The notes beneath the pieces were generated by a model. That model worked only from the letters and a program-made list of their open reading frames with translations. It ran no database searches and had not been told where the DNA came from. From Nocardia huaxiensis (lineage in GTDB: Bacteria; Actinomycetota; Actinomycetes; Mycobacteriales; Mycobacteriaceae), in NCBI RefSeq assembly GCF_013744875.1, contig NZ_CP059399.1, forward strand, positions 1,426,001 through 1,490,000: a DNA stretch of 64,000 nucleotides. The letters are read 5' to 3'. This document shows, piece after piece, positions 8,983 through 19,178 of the stretch (within the stretch, counting starts at the first letter, position 1; the number at the start of each line of letters is the position of its first letter). The translations under genes and the position numbers were made by a program.

Positions 8983-9437
8983 GCACCGTGTCCCAGAATC
9001 ACCGCATGCTGCCCACGGTCGAGGACACCGAGGCTCTCGGTCGCGAGCTCGCCGGCCAGCTCCAGGCCGGTGACCTGGTCATTCTCGACGGCCCGCTCGG
9101 CGCCGGCAAAACCGCTCTCACCCGTGGCATCGCCGCGGGGCTGGGCGTCGAAGGCCGGGTCAGCTCACCGACTTTCATCATCGCCCGCCAGCATCGCGCC
9201 AACTCCGAACCCGGCTCCATCGCCCTCGTTCACGTCGACGCCTACCGGCTCGGCGGCGACCTCGACGAACTCGACGCCCTCGACCTCGACACCGACCTCG
9301 ACCATGCCGTGGTCGTCGTCGAATGGGGTCTCGGCGTGGCCGAACACCTCGCCGACCGTCACCTGCGCGTCCAACTGCGCCGCGAACCGGAGTCGGATGT
9401 CCGCACCGCCGAATGGGAGTGGATCGCCGCCGGCTGA
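8979..9437 (+). CDS. tsaE: tRNA t6A biosynthesis ATPase TsaE
   Basis: A 152-residue P-loop ATPase that works with TsaB and TsaD to put threonylcarbamoyl on A37 of ANN-decoding tRNAs. The Walker A GPLGAGKT is at residues 38-45, followed by SSPTFIIARQH (switch I-like). HVDAYRLGG and VVVEWGLG (Walker B region) are also typical. It overlaps alr by four bases. The partner genes tsaB and tsaD are 0.1 and 1.4 kb downstream on the same strand. Confidence 0.94.
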   Translation: MSTVSQNHRMLPTVEDTEALGRELAGQLQAGDLVILDGPLGAGKTALTRGIAAGLGVEGRVSSPTFIIARQHRANSEPGSIALVHVDAYRLGGDLDELDALDLDTDLDHAVVVVEWGLGVAEHLADRHLRVQLRREPESDVRTAEWEWIAAG

Positions 9438-9538
9438 CACTCGGCCGCCGGCCCGCGTGTGGGGCGAGTCACGGCTCCCGGCCGCGCGCCGCAGGGTCGG
9501 CGAGGCGGGACAGCCGGAACTGTATTGTTAGGGCAATC

Positions 9539-10303
9539 ATGCTTGTACTGGCTGTCGACACCGCGACCCCGGCCGTGACCGCGGGACTGGTGGAACTGGA
9601 ACCGGCGGACGCCGGGTCAACCGCACCTCGCATCACCACGATCACCTCCAAGGTGACCGTGGACGCACGCGCACACAACGAGGTGCTGACCCCGCAGATC
9701 CTGGCCTGCCTGGCGGAATCCGGCCGGTCGCGCGCCGATATCGGTGCGGTGGTGGCCGGAATCGGGCCGGGACCGTTCACCGGATTGCGTGTCGGCATGG
9801 CCACCGCAGCCGCCTTCGGCGACGCTTTGGGCGTGTCGGTTTACGGCGTGTGCAGCCTCGACGCCATTGCCGCGGACACCGAGAGCTACCTGAAGAACCA
9901 CGCCGACCCGGTGGAACTGCTGGTCGTCACCGACGCCCGCCGCCGCGAGGTCTACTGGGCCCGCTACCGCGCACTGCCCGATGCGGCGTTCGCCGAGCCC
10001 TCCGTGGTGACGCAGGCTGCCGCCTCCGGGCCCGAGGCGCACGCCGGAGGCCGCATCGAAGGCCCCGAGGTGTGCAAGCCCGCCGACCTCGATCCCGGCG
10101 CGGCCACCGTGATCGCCGGATCCGCCTCGCACGTCGACTACTTCGATCTGCCCGTGCTGCCCGTGGAGACCCCGTCCCCGGCCGGACTCGTCCGCTGCGC
10201 CGCGTCCGCGATCCTCTCCGGCGCCACCCCCGAACCCCTGGTCCCGCTCTACCTGCGCCGCCCCGACGCGGTCGAACGCAGCTATGCGCAGGTGGGCCGA
10301 TGA
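9539..10303 (+). CDS. tsaB: tRNA t6A biosynthesis protein TsaB
   Basis: A 254-residue ASKHA-fold partner of TsaD. The N-terminal [13 protein letters not shown], the [17 protein letters not shown] loop and the later CSLDAIA segment are diagnostic. ATG 9539 is chosen over an upstream in-frame start because the TsaB N-terminus begins exactly there. The stop overlaps rimI (ATGA, 10300-10303). As in most TsaB proteins, the catalytic metal-binding histidines of TsaD are absent, in line with a structural role. Confidence 0.94.
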   Translation: MLVLAVDTATPAVTAGLVELEPADAGSTAPRITTITSKVTVDARAHNEVLTPQILACLAESGRSRADIGAVVAGIGPGPFTGLRVGMATAAAFGDALGVSVYGVCSLDAIAADTESYLKNHADPVELLVVTDARRREVYWARYRALPDAAFAEPSVVTQAAASGPEAHAGGRIEGPEVCKPADLDPGAATVIAGSASHVDYFDLPVLPVETPSPAGLVRCAASAILSGATPEPLVPLYLRRPDAVERSYAQVGR

Positions 10304-10845
10304 CCATTCGCATCGAACCGATGCGCCCCTCCGATGCCACCCGCTGCGCGCAACTCGAGCAGCTGCTGTTCCCCGAGGACGACCCCTGGCACGAGGTGTC
10401 GTTCCTGTCGGAACTGGCCGGGCCGCACAACCGCTACATCACCGCCCGCGACGCCGCGGACCGCATGCTCGGCTACGCAGGCATCGCCCTGCTCGGCGAC
10501 CCGGAACACCCGGAAGCCGAGATCCACACCATCGGTGTGGACCCGCTCGTGCACCGCGGCGGCATCGGCACCCTGCTGCTGACCGCCCTGCTGGCCGAGG
10601 CCGGACGCCGCGGCGGACCGGTCTTCCTCGAGGTGCGCACCGACAACGCGCCCGCCATCGCGCTCTACGAGAAGCACGGCTTCCACATCATCGGCCTGCG
10701 CAAGAACTACTACCAGCCCAGCGGCGCCGACGCGTACACCATGCGCCGCCCCGCCATGGCCGGCTTCCCGCAGGACATCCCCGGAACCACCACCGGCACA
10801 ACCGGATCCACCGAGTCCGCGACTGGCACAGAGGTCTTGTCATGA
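10300..10845 (+). CDS. rimI: Ribosomal protein S18-alanine N-acetyltransferase-like GNAT
   Basis: A 181-residue GNAT acetyltransferase. The acetyl-CoA loop lies around [15 protein letters not shown] (about 85-100), and the C-terminal [20 protein letters not shown] block is typical of RimI. The last 30 or so residues are a Thr/Gly/Ser-rich tail beyond the usual domain. It overlaps tsaB and tsaD by four bases on each side (ATGA). Its place between the two t6A genes is conserved in mycobacteria (Rv3420c). Confidence 0.92.
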   Translation: MTIRIEPMRPSDATRCAQLEQLLFPEDDPWHEVSFLSELAGPHNRYITARDAADRMLGYAGIALLGDPEHPEAEIHTIGVDPLVHRGGIGTLLLTALLAEAGRRGGPVFLEVRTDNAPAIALYEKHGFHIIGLRKNYYQPSGADAYTMRRPAMAGFPQDIPGTTTGTTGSTESATGTEVLS

Positions 10846-11873
10846 TCGTCATGGGTATCGAGAGCTCCTGCGACGAAACCGGAGTCGGCATCGTCCGCTA
10901 CCGCCCGGACGGCACCTGCGAACTCCTCGCCGACGAGGTCGCCTCCAGCGTCGACCAGCACGCTCGCTTCGGCGGCGTGGTCCCCGAGATCGCCTCCCGC
11001 GCCCACCTCGAGGCCATCGTCCCCGCCATGCGCCGGGCACTGGCGGCAGCGGACATCGACAAGCCCGACGCCCTCGCCGTCACCATCGGCCCCGGCCTCG
11101 CCGGTGCGCTGCTGGTCGGGGTGGCCGCCGCGAAAGCCTATGCGGCAGCGTGGGATATCCCGTTCTACGCACTCAACCACCTGGGCGGCCACGTCGCCGT
11201 CGACACCCTCGAACACGGCCCGATGCCTCCGGCGGTGGCGCTGCTGGTCTCCGGTGGTCACACGCATCTGCTCCAGGTCACCGATCTCGCCCAGCCCATC
11301 ACCGAACTCGGCTCGACCGTCGACGACGCCGCGGGCGAAGCCTTCGACAAGGTCGCCCGCCTGCTCGGCCTCGGTTACCCCGGCGGCCCGGTGCTGGATT
11401 CCATTGCCGCCGAAGGCGATCCGTCCGCCATCGCCTTCCCGCGCGGCATGACCGGCCCCCGCGATCCGCGCTACGACTTCTCCTTCTCCGGCCTGAAGAC
11501 CGCAGTGGCCCGCTACGTCGAAGCCGCCCAGCGCGAAGGCCGCGACCTCCCGATTCCGGACATCGCCGCCTCCTTCCAGGAAGCCGTCGCCGACGTCCTG
11601 ACGATGAAGGCCGTCCGCGCCGCACAGGACGTAGGCGTCGACACGATCGTCCTCGGTGGCGGTGCGACCGCCAACTCCCGCATCCGCTCGCTGGCCGAAG
11701 AGCGGTGCACCGCAGCCGGAATCACCCTCCGCGTCCCCAAACCCCGCCTGTGCACCGACAACGGCGTCATGATCGCCACCCTCGGCGCGCACATCATCGC
11801 GGGCGGCGCAGCCCCGTCAGAGCTGACCGTCGCCACCGACCCAGGCCTGCCAGTCTCCACCAGCCGCCTCTGA
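10842..11873 (+). CDS. tsaD: tRNA N6-adenosine threonylcarbamoyltransferase
   Basis: The 343-residue catalytic subunit for t6A37 formation. It shows [10 protein letters not shown] at the N-terminus, the metal-binding histidine pair in the SRAH and NHLGGH segments, VSGGHT, and [11 protein letters not shown] near the C-terminus. The ATG at 10842 overlaps the rimI stop (ATGA); an ATG at 10851 (MGIESS) is an alternative start. It is the last gene of the alr-tsaE-tsaB-rimI-tsaD run and is followed by a long inverted repeat. Confidence 0.96.
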   Translation: MIVMGIESSCDETGVGIVRYRPDGTCELLADEVASSVDQHARFGGVVPEIASRAHLEAIVPAMRRALAAADIDKPDALAVTIGPGLAGALLVGVAAAKAYAAAWDIPFYALNHLGGHVAVDTLEHGPMPPAVALLVSGGHTHLLQVTDLAQPITELGSTVDDAAGEAFDKVARLLGLGYPGGPVLDSIAAEGDPSAIAFPRGMTGPRDPRYDFSFSGLKTAVARYVEAAQREGRDLPIPDIAASFQEAVADVLTMKAVRAAQDVGVDTIVLGGGATANSRIRSLAEERCTAAGITLRVPKPRLCTDNGVMIATLGAHIIAGGAAPSELTVATDPGLPVSTSRL

Positions 11874-11930
11874 TCGCCGAAGTCGCTGGCACCCACTGAG
11901 GTTGGTGCGGCGATGTCGTCAGCGCACCCC

Positions 11931-12015
11931 GTCATCCCGGCGCGCTTTTGGCCGGGATCGACACGGATAGCGTGCGTTGCTCTGTGGATCCCGGCCAAAA
12001 CCATGCCGGGACGAC
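11931..12015. repeat. Long inverted repeat element, copy 1
   Basis: Two arms of about 33 bp, starting GTCATCCCGGCGCGCTTTTG and ending with near its reverse complement (GTGGATCCCGGCCAAAA and on), flank a loop of about 19 bp. Each arm is itself partly palindromic (TCCCGGC/GCCGGGA). The element sits 57 bp past the tsaD stop and 31 bp from the stop of the convergent Hsp70-like gene. Related copies are at 25566-25654 and 44829-44885. It may act as a bidirectional terminator or be a small non-autonomous mobile repeat. Confidence 0.85.
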
Positions 12016-12046
12016 GACGGTGGGGCGACAACGCGGCTGGAAGTCT

Positions 12047-13507
12047 CTAATCGGTCGGGCGGACCAGCGTTGTCGTGCCGCCTGAAGATCCGGAGTTCTG
12101 GCGGGGTAGGCCGGTGCCGGGGGTGGTGGGCGCGCCGGGGTCGGTCGCGTCGGGGGCGACCGTGGTGCCCAGGAGGGGGCCGAGGATGCGGGGTAGGTCC
12201 GCGGGGAAGGGGATCTGGGATAGGCCCGGGTCGGGGCGCAGGGGTGGCTGCTGGACCGTGGTGCCGGTGGGGGATTGGATGCTGCCGGGGGTGGCGGGCT
12301 GGCCATTGCTGGTGGCCGGCGGGACGGTGCCCTGAGCGGGGCTGCGGCTGGGGACCGCGGGGGTGGTGATGCCGCCGCCGGAGGGCGGGACGGTGACCGG
12401 GGGCGGGGTGGTCATGGGCTGCTGGTTGGTGCTGGGGGAGTAGTTGGTGCCCTGCGGTTCGGGGACCAGCTCCTTGACGCCGTAGCCGATGATGAGGCCC
12501 ACCACCACGATGGCTCCGGCGAGGGTGCCCGCCAGTTTGGTGAAGGTGCCGACGGGAGCGTCCGAGCCGAGGCTGATCACGGGGAACGCGGTGGTCGCCT
12601 GCGAATCGGCAACCAGGGCAGCGCCTTTCGCGATGGCGGCTTCGGGCTCGGGGACGGTGAGGACCGGCACGTCGAGCTGGCGTTCCAGGGCGGCCAGCAC
12701 CATCGGGGTGTTGGCGCCGCCGCCGATCAGCGCGACGGCCTCCGGGAACTTGGGTGCGCGGGCGAACACGCCGCGCGCGAACACGGCCAGTTCGCGCACC
12801 AGATCCGAGACCAGCTCCTCGAAATCGACGCGGGTGAGCTTGATGGCCTGCCCGGCCACATGGTCGATGGTGACGGCCGGTGCGATGGACAGGTGTTCCT
12901 TCGCCGCGCGGCTGCGGTTGAGCAGCATGCCCCGGTTGGGGCGGGTGCCACGGCGGGCCATATGGCAGTCCAGCAGGTGCTGCAGGATGAGTTCGTCGAT
13001 GGCGTTGCCGCTGATGGCCGTGGTGCGCTCCGAACGCAGCACGGTGTCGTCGGCGTGGTCGGCGACGGTGACGGTGGTGCCGGTGGCGCCGAGATCGAGC
13101 ACGGCGACCGTGTCGTAGCGGTCCAGCAGGCCGGTGTGCCGCAGGAACGCGAGCGCCGCGGTGCTTTCCGGGATGAGTTGCACGGCTCGCCGTTGCCGCC
13201 CGATAGCGGAACGGATGATCTGGGCCTGTTCCCGGTCTCGATAGGCGACGGCGATGTCACCCGGCGCGGCGGCTTCGGTGTCCTGCTGGACGAGCGGCGT
13301 GATGTGGTGGCCGCCGTGCACGATGTCGCGGGGGATCTGGGTGGTCATCAACTCGATGGAGGAGGCCACCAGGTCGCCGAGATCGGAATGGGCCGTGTCG
13401 GCGGTGACGACACGGTAGTCGAAGTTCTGAGCTCCGTTGGGCGCGGTGGCGACAGTCGCCGAGCACACCACCTCGTTCCCGGCGGAGATGCCGAGGGATG
13501 TTCGCAT
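12047..13507 (-). CDS. Membrane-anchored Hsp70-like ATPase with Pro-rich tail
   Basis: A 486-residue protein. Residues 1-310 form an actin/Hsp70-like ATPase fold: the N-terminal TSLGISAGNE phosphate loop, VAVLDLGATGTTVTV, and VALIGGGANTPMVLAALE for adenosine binding. The substrate-binding domain of DnaK is missing. One membrane helix follows (about 323-342, LAGAIVVVGLIIGYG), then a Pro/Thr-rich, probably extracytoplasmic tail. ATG 13507 is preferred to GTG 13513 because GGGAGG sits 5 nt before it. It is divergent from groES. I infer a membrane-linked signalling or envelope role; whether it works as a chaperone is not shown. Confidence 0.8.
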   Translation of the reverse strand: MRTSLGISAGNEVVCSATVATAPNGAQNFDYRVVTADTAHSDLGDLVASSIELMTTQIPRDIVHGGHHITPLVQQDTEAAAPGDIAVAYRDREQAQIIRSAIGRQRRAVQLIPESTAALAFLRHTGLLDRYDTVAVLDLGATGTTVTVADHADDTVLRSERTTAISGNAIDELILQHLLDCHMARRGTRPNRGMLLNRSRAAKEHLSIAPAVTIDHVAGQAIKLTRVDFEELVSDLVRELAVFARGVFARAPKFPEAVALIGGGANTPMVLAALERQLDVPVLTVPEPEAAIAKGAALVADSQATTAFPVISLGSDAPVGTFTKLAGTLAGAIVVVGLIIGYGVKELVPEPQGTNYSPSTNQQPMTTPPPVTVPPSGGGITTPAVPSRSPAQGTVPPATSNGQPATPGSIQSPTGTTVQQPPLRPDPGLSQIPFPADLPRILGPLLGTTVAPDATDPGAPTTPGTGLPRQNSGSSGGTTTLVRPTD

Positions 13508-13961
13508 GTTCACCTCCCTTCGAGCGGATGGTCCTGGTGTAACCGACCATCTCGAACGGACTGCGGAACCGACCTGTGGGTGCGGGACGATTCCGAGCTA
13601 CGGATCAGGCCGGGCCCTCGTCCGATGGGGCGGCGGAACCAGCCAGCGATCACTTGCGGTCTTGCTCTCGTCTCTGCGCTGCGCGGCGAGCCGTGCAGTG
13701 GGGTGAAGCACTGTTCTTCGAAGCTCTGTGTAACTTTCGATGGCGCGCGTGATGGATCCGATGTGATGCCGTCGCGCGGCCGTCGTCAATGGTGTCACAT
13801 TCCGTTATCCGAACGTTACAGATTTTCTTTTTTCTTTGGAAGCCCTCAGATTCTCCGGCCGTTCCTCTCGGCGAGTCGCACTGCGCATCGGTGTCACCGT
13901 CGCTGCCTGGACGTATGACAAGGACTGGACGGTTCGGATGGCAGAGCCCAGCCTTGAGCGC

Positions 13962-13988
13962 TGGCACTCCCGTGTATAGAGTGCTAGT
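13962..13988 (+). promoter_or_regulatory. CIRCE operator (HrcA binding site) of groES
   Basis: CTGGCACTC-N9-GAGTGCTAG, a perfect 9-9-9 inverted repeat that closely matches the CIRCE consensus TTAGCACTC-N9-GAGTGCTAA. It lies 160 bp upstream of the groES start. HrcA repression released by heat is the expected control. Confidence 0.92.
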
Positions 13989-14017
13989 TGGCACTGGATG
14001 TGTGCTCAGGTGCCAGC
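13989..14017 (+). promoter_or_regulatory. Possible second, degenerate CIRCE-like repeat
   Basis: TTGGCACTG at 13989-13997 faces CAGGTGCCAG at 14008-14017, directly abutting the perfect CIRCE. The arms match the CIRCE core (GGCACT/AGGTGCC), but the spacing is off by one or two bases. It may be a second, weaker HrcA site. Confidence 0.4.
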
Positions 14018-14147
14018 AAACGACTACTGGGCAGGAGTCCCGGCACCCGCGACGACGGGGCGACGCACAGTGGGCTGCACGACCGAAACCGTGAGCCCGG
14101 GGAACAGCCCCGGGCGCGAAGAATCCCCTGAAAGTGGAGGGCTCAAC

Positions 14148-14450
14148 GTGGCGAGCGTGAACATCAAGCCGCTCGAGGACAAGATCCTCGTCCAGGCCAA
14201 CGAGGCCGAGACGACGACCGCCTCCGGCCTGGTCATCCCCGACACGGCGAAGGAGAAGCCCCAGGAGGGCACCGTCATCGCCGTCGGCCCCGGCCGCTGG
14301 GACGAAGACGGCGAGAAGCGGATCCCGCTGGACGTCAAGGAAGGCGACGTCGTCATCTACAGCAAGTACGGCGGCACCGAGATCAAGTACGACGGCTCCG
14401 AGTACCTGATCCTCTCGGCCCGCGACCTGCTGGCTGTCGTCACCAAGTAA
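14148..14450 (+). CDS. groES: Co-chaperonin GroES
   Basis: A 100-residue chaperonin cap. The mobile loop region (about 17-35, [19 protein letters not shown]) and the C-terminal [16 protein letters not shown] are canonical. The GTG at 14148, after GTGGAGG, gives [15 protein letters not shown], the usual mycobacterial N-terminus; the open frame upstream to 13998 is non-coding leader. It is followed by groEL1 after a 144 bp gap, and the operon is under a CIRCE operator. Confidence 0.97.
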   Translation: MASVNIKPLEDKILVQANEAETTTASGLVIPDTAKEKPQEGTVIAVGPGRWDEDGEKRIPLDVKEGDVVIYSKYGGTEIKYDGSEYLILSARDLLAVVTK

Positions 14451-16205
<1,755 letters not shown>

Positions 16206-16336
16206 GTTGATTGTCGCGGGGGCCCAGGCCCCCGGACCCCCGGGTTGGGGCCCGCCCCACACCCCGGTCCACTGTGGGACGGGCTGCCCGGTTCTGGCCA
16301 TGCGCTGAGACAGCGGGCGCGTCCCGCTGAGTGAAC

Positions 16337-16370
16337 AAGGCCCCCGAACGGAATTCCGTTCGGGGGCCTT
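16337..16370. terminator. Perfect palindromic bidirectional terminator after groEL1
   Basis: A perfect 34-bp palindrome: the arm AAGGCCCCCGAACGGAA faces its exact complement with no spacer. It lies between groEL1 and the convergent small membrane gene and can serve both. As RNA the central bases would form the loop. Confidence 0.85.
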
Positions 16371-16385
16371 GACAGTTATCGGGGA

Positions 16386-16550
16386 TCAGCGCGGTGGGGC
16401 GATGCGCGTGGGTGCGATCACCGTGGATCCCGGGGGCAGTGGCGCTACGTCGGGCGGGTTCGGTGTCGCAACTACGACTCCGGCCAGGATGAGCACCAGG
16501 GCGGCGAGTCCACCGAGCATCACGCGGACGACCGCGAAGGGGCGGATCAT
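16386..16550 (-). CDS. Small single-pass membrane protein
   Basis: A 54-residue peptide with a basic N-terminus (MIRPFAVVRV), one hydrophobic helix (about 11-28, LGGLAALVLILAGVVVA) and a Pro-rich tail. The ATG at 16550 has a GGAG about 10 nt upstream. It converges on groEL1 with the perfect palindromic terminator between them. Function unknown; codon use and membrane topology make it look like a real gene. Confidence 0.6.
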   Translation of the reverse strand: MIRPFAVVRVMLGGLAALVLILAGVVVATPNPPDVAPLPPGSTVIAPTRIAPPR

Positions 16551-16652
16551 GCCGCAGACTCCGCGCGCCACACCCTGTCGATGTGTTTCGGCAGGTCCCG
16601 AATGTGCGATCGGGCCGGAGCGGGGAACCGGCGGGCCCGGCAGGATGGCGGC

Positions 16653-16925
16653 ATGATGCCTCCGCGTTGCTTCGTCTGTGGGGTCGACTATCGGTCCATC
16701 GAGCAGAACCCCGAACTCGCAACAGGTTTCACGCTGATCTACTTCGGCCTGAATCGGCGGGAGGAAGCGGCGCAGGAGGAACTGAACCGGAAGGGATGGG
16801 TGGGGCATCCGGACAACGCGGTCTGGTTCTGCGATCGGCACGCCGAGTTGGGGGAGTCGCGCAAGCACCTGCATTGGCGAGCTGCCCGGGTAGCGATCAG
16901 GGCGGCGGCGACGTGGCGCAAATGA
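16653..16925 (+). CDS. Conserved hypothetical protein with Cys/His pairs
   Basis: A 90-residue cytoplasmic protein. CFVC near the N-terminus (PRCFVCGVDY) and FCDRH near residue 64 form a possible four-ligand zinc site. The middle is amphipathic (FGLNRREEAAQEELN). The start is one of two adjacent ATGs, 16653 or 16656; no strong SD is seen. I do not recognise the family. It ends 90 bp from the stop of the convergent, truncated rskA, so a past deletion there may have brought the two together. Confidence 0.65.
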   Translation: MMPPRCFVCGVDYRSIEQNPELATGFTLIYFGLNRREEAAQEELNRKGWVGHPDNAVWFCDRHAELGESRKHLHWRAARVAIRAAATWRK

Positions 16926-17014
16926 GCGAAAGATCTTGATAATCCGGGCGTTTGGCCCAATTGGGTCGGAACCAACTGGGCGGGCGCCCGGATTCGCGGA
17001 GCTGCGAAAGGCGC

Positions 17015-17320
17015 TCAGTCGTGAACGGGGAGACTGCGGCCGTTCGCGGGGCGGTAGTGGCTGTGGTGGATCGTGGTTGCCGGCGCCGGGTCGGTGGCAA
17101 TGGCGGCGAGGAGGCGGTCGCGGAGCGCGGGTGGTGGCTCGGTGGCCACCACGGACGCTGCGAGGGCGAGAGCTTCTCGGGTTTGCTGCACTTCCTGGGT
17201 GAAGTCCGCGCGCAGTACCGGGTCGTCGGTATCCAGGATGTCCTGCACTGCGCGCTGATCTTCGTCGCCGATCGATCCGAGCGCGACAGTGTGCGCGAGA
17301 TCGATCTGGCTTTCGTTCAT
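17015..17320 (-). CDS. rskA: Truncated anti-sigma-K factor (RskA N-terminal domain only)
   Basis: A 101-residue protein that matches the cytoplasmic sigma-binding domain of RskA: DLAHTVALGSIGDEDQRAV, VQQTREALALAASVVATEPP and LRDRLLAAI. Full-length RskA is about 230-240 residues, with a membrane helix and an extracytoplasmic domain. Here similarity ends just before the helix, and a non-family tail (HHSHYRPANGRSLPVHD) leads to the stop. Only 89 bp separate this stop from the next gene, so the missing part is deleted, not frameshifted. The gene starts 1 nt after the sigK stop (TGA-G-ATG). It should act, if at all, as a soluble anti-sigma factor. Confidence 0.8.
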   Translation of the reverse strand: MNESQIDLAHTVALGSIGDEDQRAVQDILDTDDPVLRADFTQEVQQTREALALAASVVATEPPPALRDRLLAAIATDPAPATTIHHSHYRPANGRSLPVHD

Positions 17321-17321
17321 C

Positions 17322-17999
17322 TCACGTCACTCCCAAACTTTTCTTGAGTCGTGTCAATCCGTCTCGTATACGAGACTTAACGGTAGGTAACCCTACGCCC
17401 AGATATGCCGCTACCTCGGCATATGTCCGCCCACCGAAGTAGGCGAGGGAGATGGCTTCCCGTTGCGTCTCGGTCAATGTTGCCAGGCCCTGCAGGACAG
17501 CCTGCTGTTCCAGCCGCCGTCCCACTTCTTCGGTCACTTCATCGAATTCGTTACCGAGTGTGCTTGTGCCATAAGCGACCTCACGCTGGGCATGTGCCTG
17601 TTCGGCGCGCACGCGATCGACCGCGCGCCGGTGCGCGAGCGTCATCAACCACGTGACCGCCGACCCCTTGGCGGGGTCGAAATTGGCTGCCGTGCGCCAG
17701 ATCTGGAGATAGACCTCCTGCGTGGTCTCCTCCGCATAGCCTGGATCGTGTAGCACGCGTAGGACCAGGCCGAACACTCGCGCCGAGGTGCGGTCGTACA
17801 GCTCGGCGAATGCCTGCTGGTCGGCCTGCCCACAACGTTCGAGAAGTGCGGCGAGTTCGAGACTTTCGGCTGCGCGCGCCGTTACCGCAGAGTCCACGCT
17901 CGGTCTTCCGACCCGCTCGCCCCTCGAACTCTGGAACGAGTCGCCCTCTGCGGCCGGCGGACGCGTCGTCACAACGCTCCGTTCTGTGTCATCGGCCAC
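17322..17999 (-). CDS. sigK: ECF sigma factor SigK
   Basis: A 225-residue ECF sigma factor. Region 2 (about 60-130) contains ELYDRTSARVFGLVLRVL and GYAEETTQEVYLQIWR, very close to M. tuberculosis SigK; region 4 (about 165-222) contains TETQREAISLAYFGGRTYAE. The N-terminus is about 35 residues longer than the mycobacterial protein. The annotated GTG start at 17999 is uncertain: a strong AAGGAGG lies 22 nt upstream at 18022-18028. In mycobacteria SigK controls mpt70/mpt83; here it is next to a truncated rskA, which suggests altered control. Confidence 0.9.
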   Translation of the reverse strand: MADDTERSVVTTRPPAAEGDSFQSSRGERVGRPSVDSAVTARAAESLELAALLERCGQADQQAFAELYDRTSARVFGLVLRVLHDPGYAEETTQEVYLQIWRTAANFDPAKGSAVTWLMTLAHRRAVDRVRAEQAHAQREVAYGTSTLGNEFDEVTEEVGRRLEQQAVLQGLATLTETQREAISLAYFGGRTYAEVAAYLGVGLPTVKSRIRDGLTRLKKSLGVT

Positions 18000-18278
18000 G
18001 AGGGTAGCGTGCCGCTATAACCTCCTTTCCGGTGGGGGTATCGGCAAAGCGACTGTCGCGCAGTGGTTTTCCGATTTGTACCGAATCTCCGCAACGCGTC
18101 TTGTGAGACACGCCGTACGCCAGTCCATCGCAACCGGTTCCCGTCGGGCAGTGGCCGGTTGTTTGCTAGAGATTCGGCACGCCCCGCCACGCGGATGGGA
18201 AAATTTACGAACCCGGGCTCCCGGGCGTCTCAGCGTCCCCGCTGGTACACACCCGTCACGGAGGTACGGGAAGTCGAT

Positions 18279-18572
18279 CTAGGCGACCACGCGCCGACGA
18301 TTCCGGCGGGCGTGCATCTCCCGCTCGGTTTCCGACATACCGCCCCAAATGCCGTACGGCTCACTGACCTTCAGTGCGTGCGACCGGCACTGCAGCAGCA
18401 CCGGGCAGGCCCGGCAGATCTCCTTGGCGCGCAACTCGCGCTGGGACCGCGCCCGGCCCCGCTCGCCATCCGGATGGAAAAAGACCGACGAGTCCTGTCC
18501 GCGGCAGGACCCGCGCATCTGCCAGTCCCAGACGTCGGCGTTGGGACCGGGGAGGTGGGTCGGCATAGGCAT
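18279..18572 (-). CDS. whiB3: WhiB3-type iron-sulfur redox regulator
   Basis: A 97-residue WhiB protein. The four cluster ligands are C23, C53, C56 and C62 (C-x29-C-x2-C-x5-C), followed by the GIWGG turn at 74-78 and a basic C-terminal DNA-contact tail (RRNRRRVVA). The N-terminus LPGPNADVWDWQ and FFHPDGERGRAR match WhiB3 closely. ATG 18572 has GGAG 7 nt upstream; longer open sequence upstream is leader. The position next to an Rv3415c homologue and sigD supports orthology to Rv3416, a redox/NO sensor working with the primary sigma factor. Confidence 0.95.
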   Translation of the reverse strand: MPMPTHLPGPNADVWDWQMRGSCRGQDSSVFFHPDGERGRARSQRELRAKEICRACPVLLQCRSHALKVSEPYGIWGGMSETEREMHARRNRRRVVA

Positions 18573-19178
18573 GGTGAACTCCTGGTGGTGCGAGCTCGTC
18601 GGCATTGTCGAGCGGTGCTGGTGGCAATCAGTGGGCCGCATCGCCTGTCGGCGATCGCACTTCGCCGCCGCCGAATTTCGATCAGCGCCGACGATGGCGA
18701 TGTCGTACGTTAGGACGGACAACGAAATCGAGTCAATAGTTCGATCCGCTGCGATCGGAATAGCAGTGCATTTGAGAATTAACATTCTCGCTATTTACAA
18801 ATCGGACAGTCTGTGGTGATACTGATCGGTTGCCCAGGAGCCTCGAGTCGTCGAGATCGCCGCTGTGACTTGTCAAAATTCCTGGTAGGAAAGCCTTTTC
18901 GTGGACGAATGTGTGCTATCCGAGCTATGCCCGACTGTCGATCGGCGTGATCTCAGCCATTGCGCCCGATGCGGTGAGTGCGGTAGAAGTGGCCGGATCA
19001 AGGCGTCCAGGTTAATAGCGCGAAACGCCATACGAATTTCTTACGGGCGTGCTGGGCGATAGCGAGGACAGATTTACCGAGTGGAAACACAAAGGCACTA
19101 TCGAATGCTGAAAGATAGCTGCCGATCTATGCTATGGCGGCCGAAGTCGGCGCTCCCGAACCTGGTTAGAGTGCGTCG
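18573..19178. other. Divergent intergenic region, whiB3/Rv3415c homologue
   Basis: About 600 bp with lower GC than the neighbours, especially at 18700-19100. It must carry the promoters of whiB3 (leftward) and the Rv3415c-like gene (rightward). A long whiB3 leader is likely. No supported gene, hairpin or operator was recognised. Confidence 0.5.

Larger units (their letters stand above)
13508..14147. other. Divergent regulatory region upstream of groES
   Basis: A 640 bp region between the Hsp70-like gene and groES. It contains one clear CIRCE operator at 13962-13988 and a weaker second inverted repeat at 13989-14017. A pyrimidine/AT-rich patch (around 13820-13845) lies between. No supported coding region was found. 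Confidence 0.6.

Noticed and set aside
13950..13980. Possible HspR (HAIR) site near the CIRCE
   Set aside because: CTTGAG is present, but the opposing half-site (ACTCAAG) is not at the required distance.
16897..17100. A frame that might restore the missing part of RskA
   Set aside because: The translation has no hydrophobic helix and no RskA similarity, and the gap before the next gene is too short to hold the missing domains.
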